DNA of 8,436 nucleotides from assembly GCA_964652645.1 (NCBI GenBank), contig CAZZCS010000095.1, positions 1 through 8,436 on the forward strand, in the 5' to 3' direction. The stretch is from CAZZCS01 sp964652645. GTDB taxonomy: Bacteria > Cloacimonadota > Cloacimonadia > Cloacimonadales > Cloacimonadaceae. This document shows positions 1-6,139 of the stretch, in pieces (positions within the stretch are counted from its first letter, which is position 1; every line of letters starts with the position of its first letter). The notes beneath the pieces were generated by a model. The model was not told the origin of the DNA and did no database searches. It worked only from the letters and a program-made list of their open reading frames with translations. The position numbers were made by a program, and so were the translations under genes.

Positions 1-695
1 CATAAAATGATATCAGAGCTAACCGTGCCACTATCTGAGACCAGATTGTACTGACGGATCAGACCATGCTCCGATACTGTATTCAAAAAGGTAATCAAGC
101 TGTCTCGCTTGATGCCAAAATCGTGATTCTTCAGATCGTACAGATCATAGAGCATATCGCAGAACAGCTCTGGATCAAAGCGTTGCTCGAGCCGATATCC
201 CTGCCGTTGAGCCACCCGGTGTTTATTACGCTCTTCAGCAAATAAAAGTGGTTCGCGATCAGTTTGATGAACGAAGGTATAAAGCGGGCCTGCCGATAAT
301 CCATTCCAGGTAAAGCCTCTCATATCAAGTACTTCCGGGTGTAGATTGAGCGATACAGACGTGAAGGTTTTCTTGAGGAACCTGGCAATGGCGATATTTA
401 TCTCGTGCCTGCGCAGCAAATCCCGATTGGGAAAGCCAGTCTCTGGAAGGCTGTACATGATGGGGCTATAGTATGCCAATACGGGGTTATATGCTTTATT
501 TTGCATCAGCTTTCGCTTGATATAGATTGGCATCAGAGCCATTAAGTTGTCGTGCTCCCAGCAGACGAGCCAGGTATAATCTATGTTGTGAACCGTCGCA
601 ACTGCTTCCATCCAGAGAGGGTTTAGCCAGATCTGAAGCTTAGAGGCATCAAGATCGAGTTCTTCAGGCTTTTGGAGTCTTATGTCATAACCCAT
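1..695 (-). CDS. FemAB/GNAT-like acyltransferase, N-terminal part (runs off left edge)
   Basis: An open frame of 231 codons on the minus strand begins at the ATG at 695-693 and has no stop before the window edge, so the C-terminus is missing. The start directly follows the TAA of the response regulator (698-696), which implies translational coupling; there is no strong Shine-Dalgarno site. Visible features are an N-terminal part rich in Trp (IWLNPLWMEAV, about residues 22-32), a segment LMALMPIYIKRK (about 51-62), then NLHPEVLDMRGFTWNG (about 117-132), PLYTFVHQ (about 136-143) and EERNKHRVAQRQGY (about 154-167). This pattern (conserved D-x-R-x-F-x-W, then YTF/YTY, then a basic N-K/R-x-x-R-A-x-x-x-G helix) is what I know from FemAB-like two-lobed GNAT proteins that transfer acyl or aminoacyl groups in cell-wall, exopolysaccharide or lipid modification. 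The substrate cannot be told from the sequence. The family call is by eye and moderately certain; the CDS itself is secure. Confidence 0.6.
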   Translation of the reverse strand, partial: MGYDIRLQKPEELDLDASKLQIWLNPLWMEAVATVHNIDYTWLVCWEHDNLMALMPIYIKRKLMQNKAYNPVLAYYSPIMYSLPETGFPNRDLLRRHEINIAIARFLKKTFTSVSLNLHPEVLDMRGFTWNGLSAGPLYTFVHQTDREPLLFAEERNKHRVAQRQGYRLEQRFDPELFCDMLYDLYDLKNHDFGIKRDSLITFLNTVSEHGLIRQYNLVSDSGTVSSDIIL

Positions 696-1052
696 TTACA
701 CATACTTTTGCACAATATTGAGCAGTTCCATCAGTTGAAATGGCTTGATAATATAATCGGACACGCCATCGACCATAGCCTTGTAGGCAGAATCGATCGT
801 GGGGTATCCCGTCATGATCAGGCAGAAGATGTTTTCGTCGACTGCAAGAATCTTCTCCATTAGTTCCAGACCGTTCATATTGGGCATTACAAGATCTATC
901 AGGGCGAGCTGATACTTGCCGGGCTCAAGCATCTCAAGGGCCCTTTGGCCGCTTTCAGCGAGGTCAACTGTATAGCCGTGGGCAGATAGATATTCCCCTA
1001 TTACTTCTCTCAAGAGCATGTCGTCGTCGACGAGAAGAATTCGAGAATTCAT
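696..1052 (-). CDS. Single-domain response regulator (CheY-like receiver)
   Basis: A 118-residue protein that is one complete receiver domain with no output domain. Visible receiver signatures are the acidic triad pocket D9-D10-D11 after the first hydrophobic strand (RILLVDDD), the phospho-accepting D53 in LALIDLVMPNMNG, the switch Thr T81 in LIMTGYP, and K103 in the IIKPF motif. The protein would be phosphorylated by a histidine kinase and act by protein-protein contact, as CheY or Spo0F do; no kinase is in the window. The start ATG (1052-1050) has GAGG at 1064-1061, 8 bases upstream. The stop TAA abuts the ATG of the downstream acyltransferase-like gene, so the two are probably made together and the regulator may control that enzyme or its pathway (inference). 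A possible promoter lies at 1124-1096, suggesting that this pair can be transcribed apart from the oxidoreductase genes upstream. Confidence 0.93.
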   Translation of the reverse strand: MNSRILLVDDDMLLREVIGEYLSAHGYTVDLAESGQRALEMLEPGKYQLALIDLVMPNMNGLELMEKILAVDENIFCLIMTGYPTIDSAYKAMVDGVSDYIIKPFQLMELLNIVQKYV

Positions 1053-1095
1053 ATGTCCAACCTCACTTTTATTAATAGCTCAAGCCTCGAATCTC

Positions 1096-1124
1096 ACAAT
1101 AATAAAGAAGATTAAATGCGTCAA
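1096..1124 (-). promoter_or_regulatory. Possible sigma70 promoter for the response regulator gene
   Basis: On the minus strand TTGACG (1124-1119) is followed by a 17-base spacer and TATTGT (1101-1096). This gives 5/6 and 4/6 matches to the consensus boxes at ideal spacing. It sits in the 85-base gap between the stop of the FAD oxidoreductase (1138) and the response regulator start (1052), so transcription would begin near 1090. An octamer ACGCATTT occurs twice here on the minus strand, just after the upstream stop and overlapping the -35 box; the two copies are 19 bases apart. The region is AT-rich, so a chance match is possible. Confidence 0.4.
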
Positions 1125-1137
1125 TAAAAAAAATGCG

Positions 1138-2289
1138 TTACTTGAAGGCCTCCATCCCCGAGAAATCACGATAGGGATCGAAACTGAGCAGCACCCTCTG
1201 GTCGCTCTCGGTCAATTCGCCAGCGTAGATTCTGGCAACGAGTTCTCCCAGACCTGGGCCTAACATGAAGCCCTGACCGCACATACCAACCGCATTGATC
1301 AGATTGGGTATCTCGCGAGAGGTTCCCACTATGGGGAAGCCGTCTGGGGTCATCGGATATTGCCCACGCCAGGTTCTGCGCACTTTCAAGTGTCTCAATC
1401 TGGGATAAACTTCCAGCATTCTCTTACTGCAAAGCGGCAGGAATTCGGAAGTGGAACGATTATCAATCCCCAGGATAGGAGGATCAGGAGTGATGCAAAA
1501 CACCACCTGTCCCTCGTGGTTCTGATAGAAATAGAAGTTGGCAGAGCCTTTCCTCTTTCTCATATCTATCACCATGGGGCCAAAAAACTGTGCAACTGGC
1601 TCGGTTATACCCGCTTCGTGATTATCGGGAAAGACGGGAAGATCGACGCCAAGCATGGCTCCGAGCTCTCGGGCATGATTGCCCGCAGCATTAATCACAC
1701 TCCCGCAGGCGAAGGTCTCTGTATTGGTCTGAACCTCTATGATTCGGTCTTGATCGCATTTAAAGCCTGTGACCTCCTGATTGAAGGCAAAGTCCACGCC
1801 CAGGCTCAGGCAGTGAAAGTAGTAAGCAGAAGTTACCAGCAGGGGAGAACAGCTTCCGTCTTCGGGAGAATAGGTGGAGCCCAGCAGGTTTTCCATATTG
1901 ATCCCAGGCACCAGTTCGTTGTACTCAGCTGCGCTAAGCCACTTTATATTGAGGCCAAAGCCGTGCTGGGTCTTCATCAGGTTTTTTAGGGTGCTCTCGT
2001 CTTTGGGGGTATAAGCTGGGAAACTGTAACCGTTTGACATCCAACCGATATCGTCTCCATAAACCTCTTTCCAGGTACGCATAATCTCGATACTGCGCAA
2101 GCAGGTCTGGATCTTGCCATAATCGGAATGGGTGGCACGAACTCCGCCGATGGCTTTTTTGTTGTTTTGCTGTCCTGGACCACTTTCTCCATCGATCACG
2201 AGTACTTTTATCTTCTTTTGGGCGAGAGAAAAAGCTGTGGGAAGCCCGATTGAACCTGCCCCGATTATTATTATATCGTAGTTTTTCAT
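1138..2289 (-). CDS. FAD-dependent amino/imino acid oxidoreductase, DAO family (beta-subunit type)
   Basis: A 383-residue soluble flavoprotein of normal length for the glycine/D-amino acid oxidase, sarcosine oxidase beta, proline dehydrogenase beta and HcnC group. The N-terminus carries the FAD-binding Rossmann motif IIIGAGSIGLPTA (7-19), with the acidic ribose-binding end of strand 2 at VIDGE (31-35). Other family marks are NAAGNHA (200-206), RTWRGQYPMTPDGFPIVG (305-322) and the C-terminal FAD loop GMCGQGFMLGPGLGEL (335-350). The ATG at 2289-2287 has AGGAG at 2300-2296, six bases upstream; this site overlaps the stop of the upstream gene, whose TAA is only three bases from the start, so the genes are translationally coupled. 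In related heterodimers this subunit oxidises the C-N bond of the substrate (proline, sarcosine, glycine, hydroxyproline or opines) and passes electrons to the alpha subunit. The substrate here is unknown. There is no signal peptide, so it should be cytoplasmic. Confidence 0.88.
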   Translation of the reverse strand: MKNYDIIIIGAGSIGLPTAFSLAQKKIKVLVIDGESGPGQQNNKKAIGGVRATHSDYGKIQTCLRSIEIMRTWKEVYGDDIGWMSNGYSFPAYTPKDESTLKNLMKTQHGFGLNIKWLSAAEYNELVPGINMENLLGSTYSPEDGSCSPLLVTSAYYFHCLSLGVDFAFNQEVTGFKCDQDRIIEVQTNTETFACGSVINAAGNHARELGAMLGVDLPVFPDNHEAGITEPVAQFFGPMVIDMRKRKGSANFYFYQNHEGQVVFCITPDPPILGIDNRSTSEFLPLCSKRMLEVYPRLRHLKVRRTWRGQYPMTPDGFPIVGTSREIPNLINAVGMCGQGFMLGPGLGELVARIYAGELTESDQRVLLSFDPYRDFSGMEAFK

Positions 2290-2292
2290 GGC

Positions 2293-4362
2293 TTACTCCT
2301 TTGTCCCATCAGGGAATCTATCGAGAGGGACTTCCACAAACACGGGTCTCTTAGTATTTGGGATTACATCCGAGATGGGTATCCCTTCCTCACGCAGTAC
2401 GCCTTTAATCAGGACTTCGCAAGTCTTGGCGCCGCAGGGCCCCATACCTGCCCGGGTAATGGCTTTGAGTTGGTTCAGATCCGTAATGCCGGATTTGATC
2501 AGTTTTCTCACATCGCCGACCTTGACTCTCTCGCAGAGGCAGATCATGGCATCATCGGCTAGAAGAGTAGGTACTATCGCTTCTGGAAGGGGCTCGGATA
2601 CATCCGAAGCTTGAATTCTGAAAGAGACAGCTGCTCTGGCATAAGCCTTTGGGATCTGGATCTTCACCAGTTGAGTCAGCTTTTGCTTGTTGGTCATGAT
2701 ATCTACCACGGGATACGTCCCCAGGGCCTTACCATCTATATCAACGACCTCTACGCTGTCGCCTTTGCTAATGGGATAGTTTCCCACCTCGTAGGGCACT
2801 GTAATCGTAGGATTCTCGCTATCTTTTCTAAAGTCCACCAGGGTAATTGCCAGGCCAGGACAGATCAAAACGCATTTTCCACAACCAATACAGCTCCCTT
2901 CATATCGCGGCAAAGCCATAAGGCTGCCGTCTTCGGTGGCTATAGAATTGGTGGGACACACTGTAGTACACGGGTTGCATGGAATCTCCTGAAGGCAATG
3001 AATAACGGGAAAAACGCCCTCATCCTGATCCTGGGTTTGATATCCTTTGATCTTTCCGGGGTGAGATTTGAGCACCTCGGCTTTTTCGTACCACTCCTGG
3101 GGAATGTCTTCGGCTTCTGCACCGCAGTCTTTGGCAATCTTGAGCCCTGCAATCTTGCCATTGAACATGGCAGACGAGGCTTCAGCAATCTCCAAAGCGT
3201 CTCCAGCAGCATATACAGGGATACCTGCCTGTTCCGCTTCCAGAGTGAATTCACTGAGCGAATCGAGACCGACGGCTATCAGGATGGTATCGCAGCTAAA
3301 GCTCTTCTCTGTGCCGGTAATAGGCTTGAAACTGCTATCAATCTGAGCGATCGTGATGGATTCGACAGTTTCATCGCCATTGGCAGAGATGATGCTGTGG
3401 GATGTATAGATCGGAACGCCAAGGCGCACCAGCTTGTCGACATGAACTTTGTAGCCACCGCAGCTGGGCATTGCCTCTACCAGCCCCACTACCTGGATTC
3501 CAGCCTGCAGGGCGTGATACCCAGCGATCAGGCCTACATTGCCACCACCGACGATGAAGAGTCTTTCAGTGGGACGGATCAGATCTCTATTTACCAGAGT
3601 CTGAAACGCTCCCGCTCCATAGATGCGGGCCAGGTTGTTACCAGGGAAACGCAGGAATTTCTCGCGGGCTCCTGCAGCATTGAGGATGCGGGCAGCTTTG
3701 ACAAGCTTGTAATCACCATCTTTGATGATTCCCGTCTTTTTATCACTAAAGACAAAGAGGGCAGTGCTATTGAGCCAGACCGAGACGGTTTCCAGCGCCA
3801 TCACCTCAGCAGCGAGCAACTTGCCAATCTCGTGACCTCGGGTGCCAGCTCTGGAATCTTCTTCCGAGCCAAAGAATTTATGAGTTTGGAGAACGAGCTT
3901 GCCGCCCAATTCGTGCTTGTCATCTATCAGAATTGTCTTGATTCCATGCTGTCCCAGTTGGATTGCTGCCGCCAGGCCAGAGGGTCCACCCCCGATGATC
4001 AGGACTTCTGTCTCGATCACTTCCAGAGGTTTGAGCTCTGGTGGGCTGACGTCTTCAGGAAGCTTTGGCAAGCCTTCCGCGCTTTCCACAATCATGTTTG
4101 GCAGTACCTTTGTCATACATGATTTTACAGGGATACCATTGGCGATTACAGTACATTTTGCGCACTGGCCGTTGGCGCAAAATATCCCTTGAGCGGTGCC
4201 ATCTTTGTGGTGATGACCAAAAACAGAGATGCCATTGGCGATAAGGGCAGAAGAAATCATCTCATCTTTTCTGGCTTTTAGAAGCTGTTTGTTCCAGTAA
4301 AAGCTGATCTCATCAATTTCCGGGACAGGTAGGATTGGATGCTCTGATAGTCTATGCTGCAT
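2293..4362 (-). CDS. Multidomain Fe-S/FAD/NAD oxidoreductase (fused alpha-type subunit of an amine dehydrogenase)
   Basis: A 689-residue cytoplasmic electron-transfer flavoprotein with four cofactor modules. Numbered from the ATG at 4362: (1) a plant-type [2Fe-2S] domain with ligands C62, C67, C70 and C82 (C-x4-C-x2-C-x11-C); (2) a pyridine-nucleotide-disulfide-reductase fold with FAD motif GGGPSG (124-129), a second dinucleotide motif GGGNVG (272-277) and the closing AAGD motif (about 385-388); (3) a bacterial ferredoxin insert with CNPCTTVCP (462-470) and CIGCGKCVLICP (491-502), enough Cys for one or two [4Fe-4S] clusters; (4) a C-terminal BFD-like [2Fe-2S] domain with C608, C610, C643 and C648. 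In proline dehydrogenase, sarcosine oxidase and HcnABC systems these modules are often split between small subunits; here they form one chain. With the three-base-downstream DAO gene it should make an alpha-beta dehydrogenase. The frame stays open upstream to 4491, but the ribosome site and domain start favour 4362 (or the adjacent ATG at 4365). The acceptor is uncertain. Confidence 0.9.
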   Translation of the reverse strand: MQHRLSEHPILPVPEIDEISFYWNKQLLKARKDEMISSALIANGISVFGHHHKDGTAQGIFCANGQCAKCTVIANGIPVKSCMTKVLPNMIVESAEGLPKLPEDVSPPELKPLEVIETEVLIIGGGPSGLAAAIQLGQHGIKTILIDDKHELGGKLVLQTHKFFGSEEDSRAGTRGHEIGKLLAAEVMALETVSVWLNSTALFVFSDKKTGIIKDGDYKLVKAARILNAAGAREKFLRFPGNNLARIYGAGAFQTLVNRDLIRPTERLFIVGGGNVGLIAGYHALQAGIQVVGLVEAMPSCGGYKVHVDKLVRLGVPIYTSHSIISANGDETVESITIAQIDSSFKPITGTEKSFSCDTILIAVGLDSLSEFTLEAEQAGIPVYAAGDALEIAEASSAMFNGKIAGLKIAKDCGAEAEDIPQEWYEKAEVLKSHPGKIKGYQTQDQDEGVFPVIHCLQEIPCNPCTTVCPTNSIATEDGSLMALPRYEGSCIGCGKCVLICPGLAITLVDFRKDSENPTITVPYEVGNYPISKGDSVEVVDIDGKALGTYPVVDIMTNKQKLTQLVKIQIPKAYARAAVSFRIQASDVSEPLPEAIVPTLLADDAMICLCERVKVGDVRKLIKSGITDLNQLKAITRAGMGPCGAKTCEVLIKGVLREEGIPISDVIPNTKRPVFVEVPLDRFPDGTKE

Positions 4363-4368
4363 CATTTT

Positions 4369-4374
4369 CTCCTT
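4369..4374 (-). promoter_or_regulatory. Ribosome binding site deciding the start of the Fe-S/FAD oxidoreductase
   Basis: AAGGAG on the minus strand (4374-4369) is followed by AAA and then two successive ATG codons (4365 and 4362). The spacing is 3 bases to the first and 6 to the second, so the ATG at 4362 is the better start. The 40-odd extra codons reading upstream to 4491 have no such site and no resemblance to the [2Fe-2S] domain. Confidence 0.8.
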
Positions 4375-4510
4375 GTTCACGAGTTCACATTTTGGATTGC
4401 AAAAAACTGTCCTCAGCGCAGATGTCAAGAAAAAGCTGATCCTGATCGGTTTTCTGTCGTGTTTATAGACTACCATGCCTATCCGCCACATAGAGACATC
4501 TCTCTATCTC

Positions 4511-4593
4511 ACCTGTATCATACCTGTATCAGGTGGGTTCGAGAACACACTTGATACACGCCTGATACACGCTTGATACACGTCTGATACACG
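4511..4593. repeat. 11-bp repeat array with two inverted and four direct units; candidate operator
   Basis: Four head-to-tail copies of an 11-mer, consensus YYTGATACACG, lie at 4550-4560, 4561-4571, 4572-4582 and 4583-4593. Two copies of the related unit in the opposite orientation, ACCTGTATCAT and ACCTGTATCAG, lie at 4511-4521 and 4522-4532. All share the core TGATACA. The 17 bases between the two groups complete an imperfect palindrome. The 11-base period is about one helical turn, so every unit faces the same side of the DNA, as expected for cooperative binding of a regulator. The array lies about 85 bases upstream of the -35 box of the right-hand promoter, and about 45 bases upstream of the minus-strand TATAAA. 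It could serve both operons; the regulator is not identified. Confidence 0.85.
4525..4558. repeat. 34-bp imperfect palindrome inside the repeat array
   Basis: Arms TGTATCAGGTG (4525-4535) and CACTTGATACA (4548-4558) pair with a single G-T wobble. Inside them, after one G/A mismatch (4536/4547), GTTC (4537-4540) pairs with GAAC (4543-4546) around the two-base centre GA (4541-4542). The dyad axis coincides with the point where the 11-mer units switch orientation, so it looks like an operator with half-sites in the repeat units. It could alternatively form a cruciform or an RNA hairpin, but no T tract follows, so it is not a terminator. Confidence 0.75.
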
Positions 4594-4677
4594 GATGACT
4601 ACTTCCAGGAGCCTATATAAATCGGGGATGATGATCCTTTTCAGACGCGGATTTATCGATGGGAGCTCAATCTTTAG

Positions 4678-4706
4678 TTGACAGGATAAGGGCGGGGACT
4701 TAGATT
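4678..4706 (+). promoter_or_regulatory. Probable sigma70 promoter of the mrp-like operon
   Basis: A perfect -35 box TTGACA (4678-4683) is followed by exactly 17 bases and TAGATT (4701-4706), four of six matches to the -10 consensus. Transcription would begin near 4713, leaving an untranslated leader of about 80 bases before mrpE. No other well-spaced pair was noticed upstream of the operon. Confidence 0.6.
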
Positions 4707-4789
4707 GTGAATAGGTATAAGCTAGTGAGGATATCCGATAAACAGACGCGATAGGGCAATAATGTATATAAAAAAGGAGATTTTCAGTT

Positions 4790-5314
4790 TTGATGGAGCA
4801 TACTAATTCCAGCCAGGGCAGTAGAGCCCTGATCAGGATTCTGGTGAATTCGATTCTGCTGTATGTATTTTGGCTGGCCTTAGTTGGCTTTGAACTCTGG
4901 TCCATGCTCTACGGTATATTGGTTGTATTGGTCTGTCAGCTTTTCTTTGCGCCCAGGCTCAAGATCTTTCATGAATTGCATTACGATCTGAAAGCGCTCT
5001 GTGCATTTATATGTTTTAGTTTCAATTTTGCCAGGAGTCTTTTGAGCTCAAATCTGGATGTTGCCTTCAGGGTTGTAAAGCCCAGCCTGCCCATTGCGCC
5101 AGGGATTCTGGAGATCAAGACGAAGCTGAAGGCAGATCTGGCCATTATGCTAATTTCCTATGCCATTACTCTGACCCCGGGAACCATTATGATCGAGACC
5201 AGGGACGACAGTCTCTTTGTCCATGCCATCAATGTGGAATCCGAAGAGGCGGTCGCAAAGATACACGAAACGATCTCCATCTACGAAAAATATCTGGGGA
5301 GGATGTTTTGCTGA
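4790..5314 (+). CDS. mrpE: Na+/H+ antiporter subunit MrpE (MnhE/PhaE family)
   Basis: A 173-174 residue membrane protein of typical MrpE length (about 160-170). It has two hydrophobic N-terminal segments (about 17-35 and 38-54), a family block around SNLDVAFRVVKPSLPIAPG (about 87-105) and the hallmark ITLTPGT (about 126-132). It ends in a cytoplasmic alpha/beta tail containing FVHAINV. MrpE is a small membrane subunit needed for assembly of multisubunit Mrp antiporters; its homologue in archaeal Mbh complexes is MbhA. It is the first gene of the operon. The start is ambiguous: AGGAG (4775-4779) lies 10 bases before TTG (4790) and 13 before ATG (4793), so TTG fits the spacing better and ATG is the more common codon; they differ by one residue. 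The 3' end overlaps mrpF. Confidence 0.93.
   Translation: MMEHTNSSQGSRALIRILVNSILLYVFWLALVGFELWSMLYGILVVLVCQLFFAPRLKIFHELHYDLKALCAFICFSFNFARSLLSSNLDVAFRVVKPSLPIAPGILEIKTKLKADLAIMLISYAITLTPGTIMIETRDDSLFVHAINVESEEAVAKIHETISIYEKYLGRMFC
5296..5302 (+). promoter_or_regulatory. Strong ribosome binding site supporting a TTG start for mrpF
   Basis: GGGGAGG lies inside the end of mrpE, five bases before TTG (5308-5310). The nearby ATG at 5303 is in the mrpE frame, not the mrpF frame, and no in-frame ATG exists before the first membrane segment. The TTG therefore is very probably the start, read by coupling across the TTGCTGA junction. Confidence 0.75.
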
Positions 5315-5580
5315 GGCTGATTTCACTGATCTATGATGTGTCCATTATCATTATTATGTTCAGCCTTCTCGTGGCTGTGAGGAGAATGGTGAAGGGGCCA
5401 TATTCGATTGATCGAATCGTGGCTTTGGACACCATTACAATCCACACTATTTCTGTCATTGTGAGCATTGCATATCTGGCCGAACGGATTGTGTATCTGG
5501 ATATTGCGATGGTATATGCCCTGGTAAGTTTCATCGGAATCGTTGGTTTGGCGCGATATCTGATTGGGGGGCTACGATGA
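5308..5580 (+). CDS. mrpF: Na+/H+ antiporter subunit MrpF (MnhF/PhaF family)
   Basis: A 90-residue protein with three membrane segments (about 5-24, 42-58 and 64-87), the usual size for MrpF (about 90). The conserved loop GPYSIDRIVALD (30-41) matches the family GPs-x-x-DR-x-x-ALD signature with both acidic residues. In Mrp structures this subunit packs beside MrpG and MrpE in the ion-translocating module; the Mbh homologue is MbhB. It begins at TTG, overlapping the stop of mrpE by a TTGCTGA junction, and ends in an ATGA overlap with mrpG. Confidence 0.92.
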   Translation: MLRLISLIYDVSIIIIMFSLLVAVRRMVKGPYSIDRIVALDTITIHTISVIVSIAYLAERIVYLDIAMVYALVSFIGIVGLARYLIGGLR

Positions 5581-5897
5581 TCTGGCATGCTCTTGGGGCA
5601 GTCTCTGCCTTGATTGGCTCTCTCTTTTTGCTCCTGGCCAGCATAGGGATAAACCGGATGCCGGACACCTACACGCGAATGCTGAGCGCCTCCAAGGCAT
5701 CAACTTTGGGGACTCTGCTCTTCTTGATCGGCATTGGTCTGCGCTATCCATCCTGGGCCATGAAACTCTTTTTTTTGTTTATTACAGTGTTGCTCACCGC
5801 CCCGCTATCAGCCCACGTGATCGCCAGAACGGCCTATTATCTGGGGATTCCCTTGACCTCAAGAACGGTAAAAGACGAATTGGGTAGCAAACAATGA
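5577..5897 (+). CDS. mrpG: Na+/H+ antiporter subunit MrpG (MnhG/PhaG family)
   Basis: A 106-residue membrane protein, typical for MrpG (about 100-120), with three hydrophobic segments (about 5-24, 42-55 and 62-82). Signatures are RMPDTYTRMLSASKASTLG (27-45), the family R-x-PD-x-YTR-x-H-x-x-x-KA-TLG box with Leu in place of the usual His, and TAPLSAHVIARTAY (74-87). The ATG lies in an ATGA overlap with the stop of mrpF, and the gene ends in an ATGA overlap with the next one. The Mbh equivalent is MbhC. Confidence 0.93.
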   Translation: MIWHALGAVSALIGSLFLLLASIGINRMPDTYTRMLSASKASTLGTLLFLIGIGLRYPSWAMKLFFLFITVLLTAPLSAHVIARTAYYLGIPLTSRTVKDELGSKQ

Positions 5898-6139
5898 TCA
5901 TGTTTATCGCAGTGGTTGTAGGAATAATAGTAGTCTTATCTGCAATAGTGGCCCTCAGGAACCCCAATATCCTGGTTTCGATCCTCTTTCTGAGCAGCAT
6001 GAGCTTGGGCGTGAGTGTGCTCTATCTGCTTCTGGCAGCTCCAGATGTAGCGATGACGGAAGCTGCGATTGGCTCGGGGCTTACGACGCTCTTCTTTCTC
6101 TTTGCCTTCAGGCAATTGAAAAAGGACAGGGATCAGTGA
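5894..6139 (+). CDS. MbhD-like / MrpA C-terminal-type (DUF4040) membrane subunit
   Basis: An 81-residue protein with three membrane segments (about 2-20, 26-47 and 60-73). It carries the signature AAPDVAMTEAAIGSGL (48-63), the APD-V-A-TEA box of MbhD and of the domain found near the C-terminus of bacterial MrpA. In classical Mrp antiporters this piece is fused to the large MrpA protein. Here it is a separate gene, as in Mbh/Mbs hydrogenase and sulfur-reductase operons. In Mrp and Mbh structures the region lines the ion path, and its buried Asp and Glu are thought to matter for Na+ movement. The ATG at 5894 sits in an ATGA overlap with mrpG; an in-frame ATG at 5900 would shorten it by two residues. 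It ends in a GTGA overlap. Confidence 0.88.
   Translation: MIMFIAVVVGIIVVLSAIVALRNPNILVSILFLSSMSLGVSVLYLLLAAPDVAMTEAAIGSGLTTLFFLFAFRQLKKDRDQ

Larger units (their letters stand above)
4363..4789. other. Divergent intergenic regulatory region (about 430 bp)
   Basis: No credible gene lies between the two divergent operons. Going right it holds: the ribosome site of the left operon (4369-4374); a minus-strand TATAAA (4467-4462), a possible -10 box without a recognisable -35; a short inverted repeat ATAGAGA (4490-4496) / TCTCTAT (4501-4507); an 11-bp repeat array and palindrome (4511-4593); an octamer CAGACGCG occurring twice (4642-4649 and 4743-4750); a sigma70-like promoter facing right (4678-4706); and a leader of about 80 bases ending in AGGAG (4775-4779). 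A minus-strand TTGACA (4428-4423) lacks a -10 box at the right distance. Confidence 0.75.

Noticed and set aside
1360..1989. A 209-codon plus-strand open frame opposite the DAO-family oxidoreductase.
   Set aside because: It is antisense to a gene with intact FAD motifs, shows no domain features and lacks a convincing ribosome site.
2611..4122. A 503-codon open frame on the plus strand opposite the Fe-S/FAD oxidoreductase.
   Set aside because: It is antisense to a gene with four clear cofactor modules, has no recognisable domain and reads as a low-similarity shadow produced by codon bias on the other strand.
4400..4428. Minus-strand promoter from TTGACA (4428-4423).
   Set aside because: At 16-18 bases downstream there is only a T run (TTTTTG), with no acceptable -10 box.
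4366..4491. N-terminal extension of the Fe-S/FAD oxidoreductase to the ATG at 4491.
   Set aside because: No ribosome site precedes it, the residues resemble nothing in the family, and a strong AAGGAG site serves the ATG at 4362/4365.
4550..4593. CRISPR-like array or plasmid iterons.
   Set aside because: The 11-bp units are directly tandem with no spacers, so it is not CRISPR. No replication initiator gene or DnaA-box cluster is nearby to support an origin.
4504..4905. A 133-codon minus-strand open frame covering the repeat array.
   Set aside because: It overlaps mrpE, the probable promoter and the repeat array; its sequence is just the translation of repeats and leader DNA.
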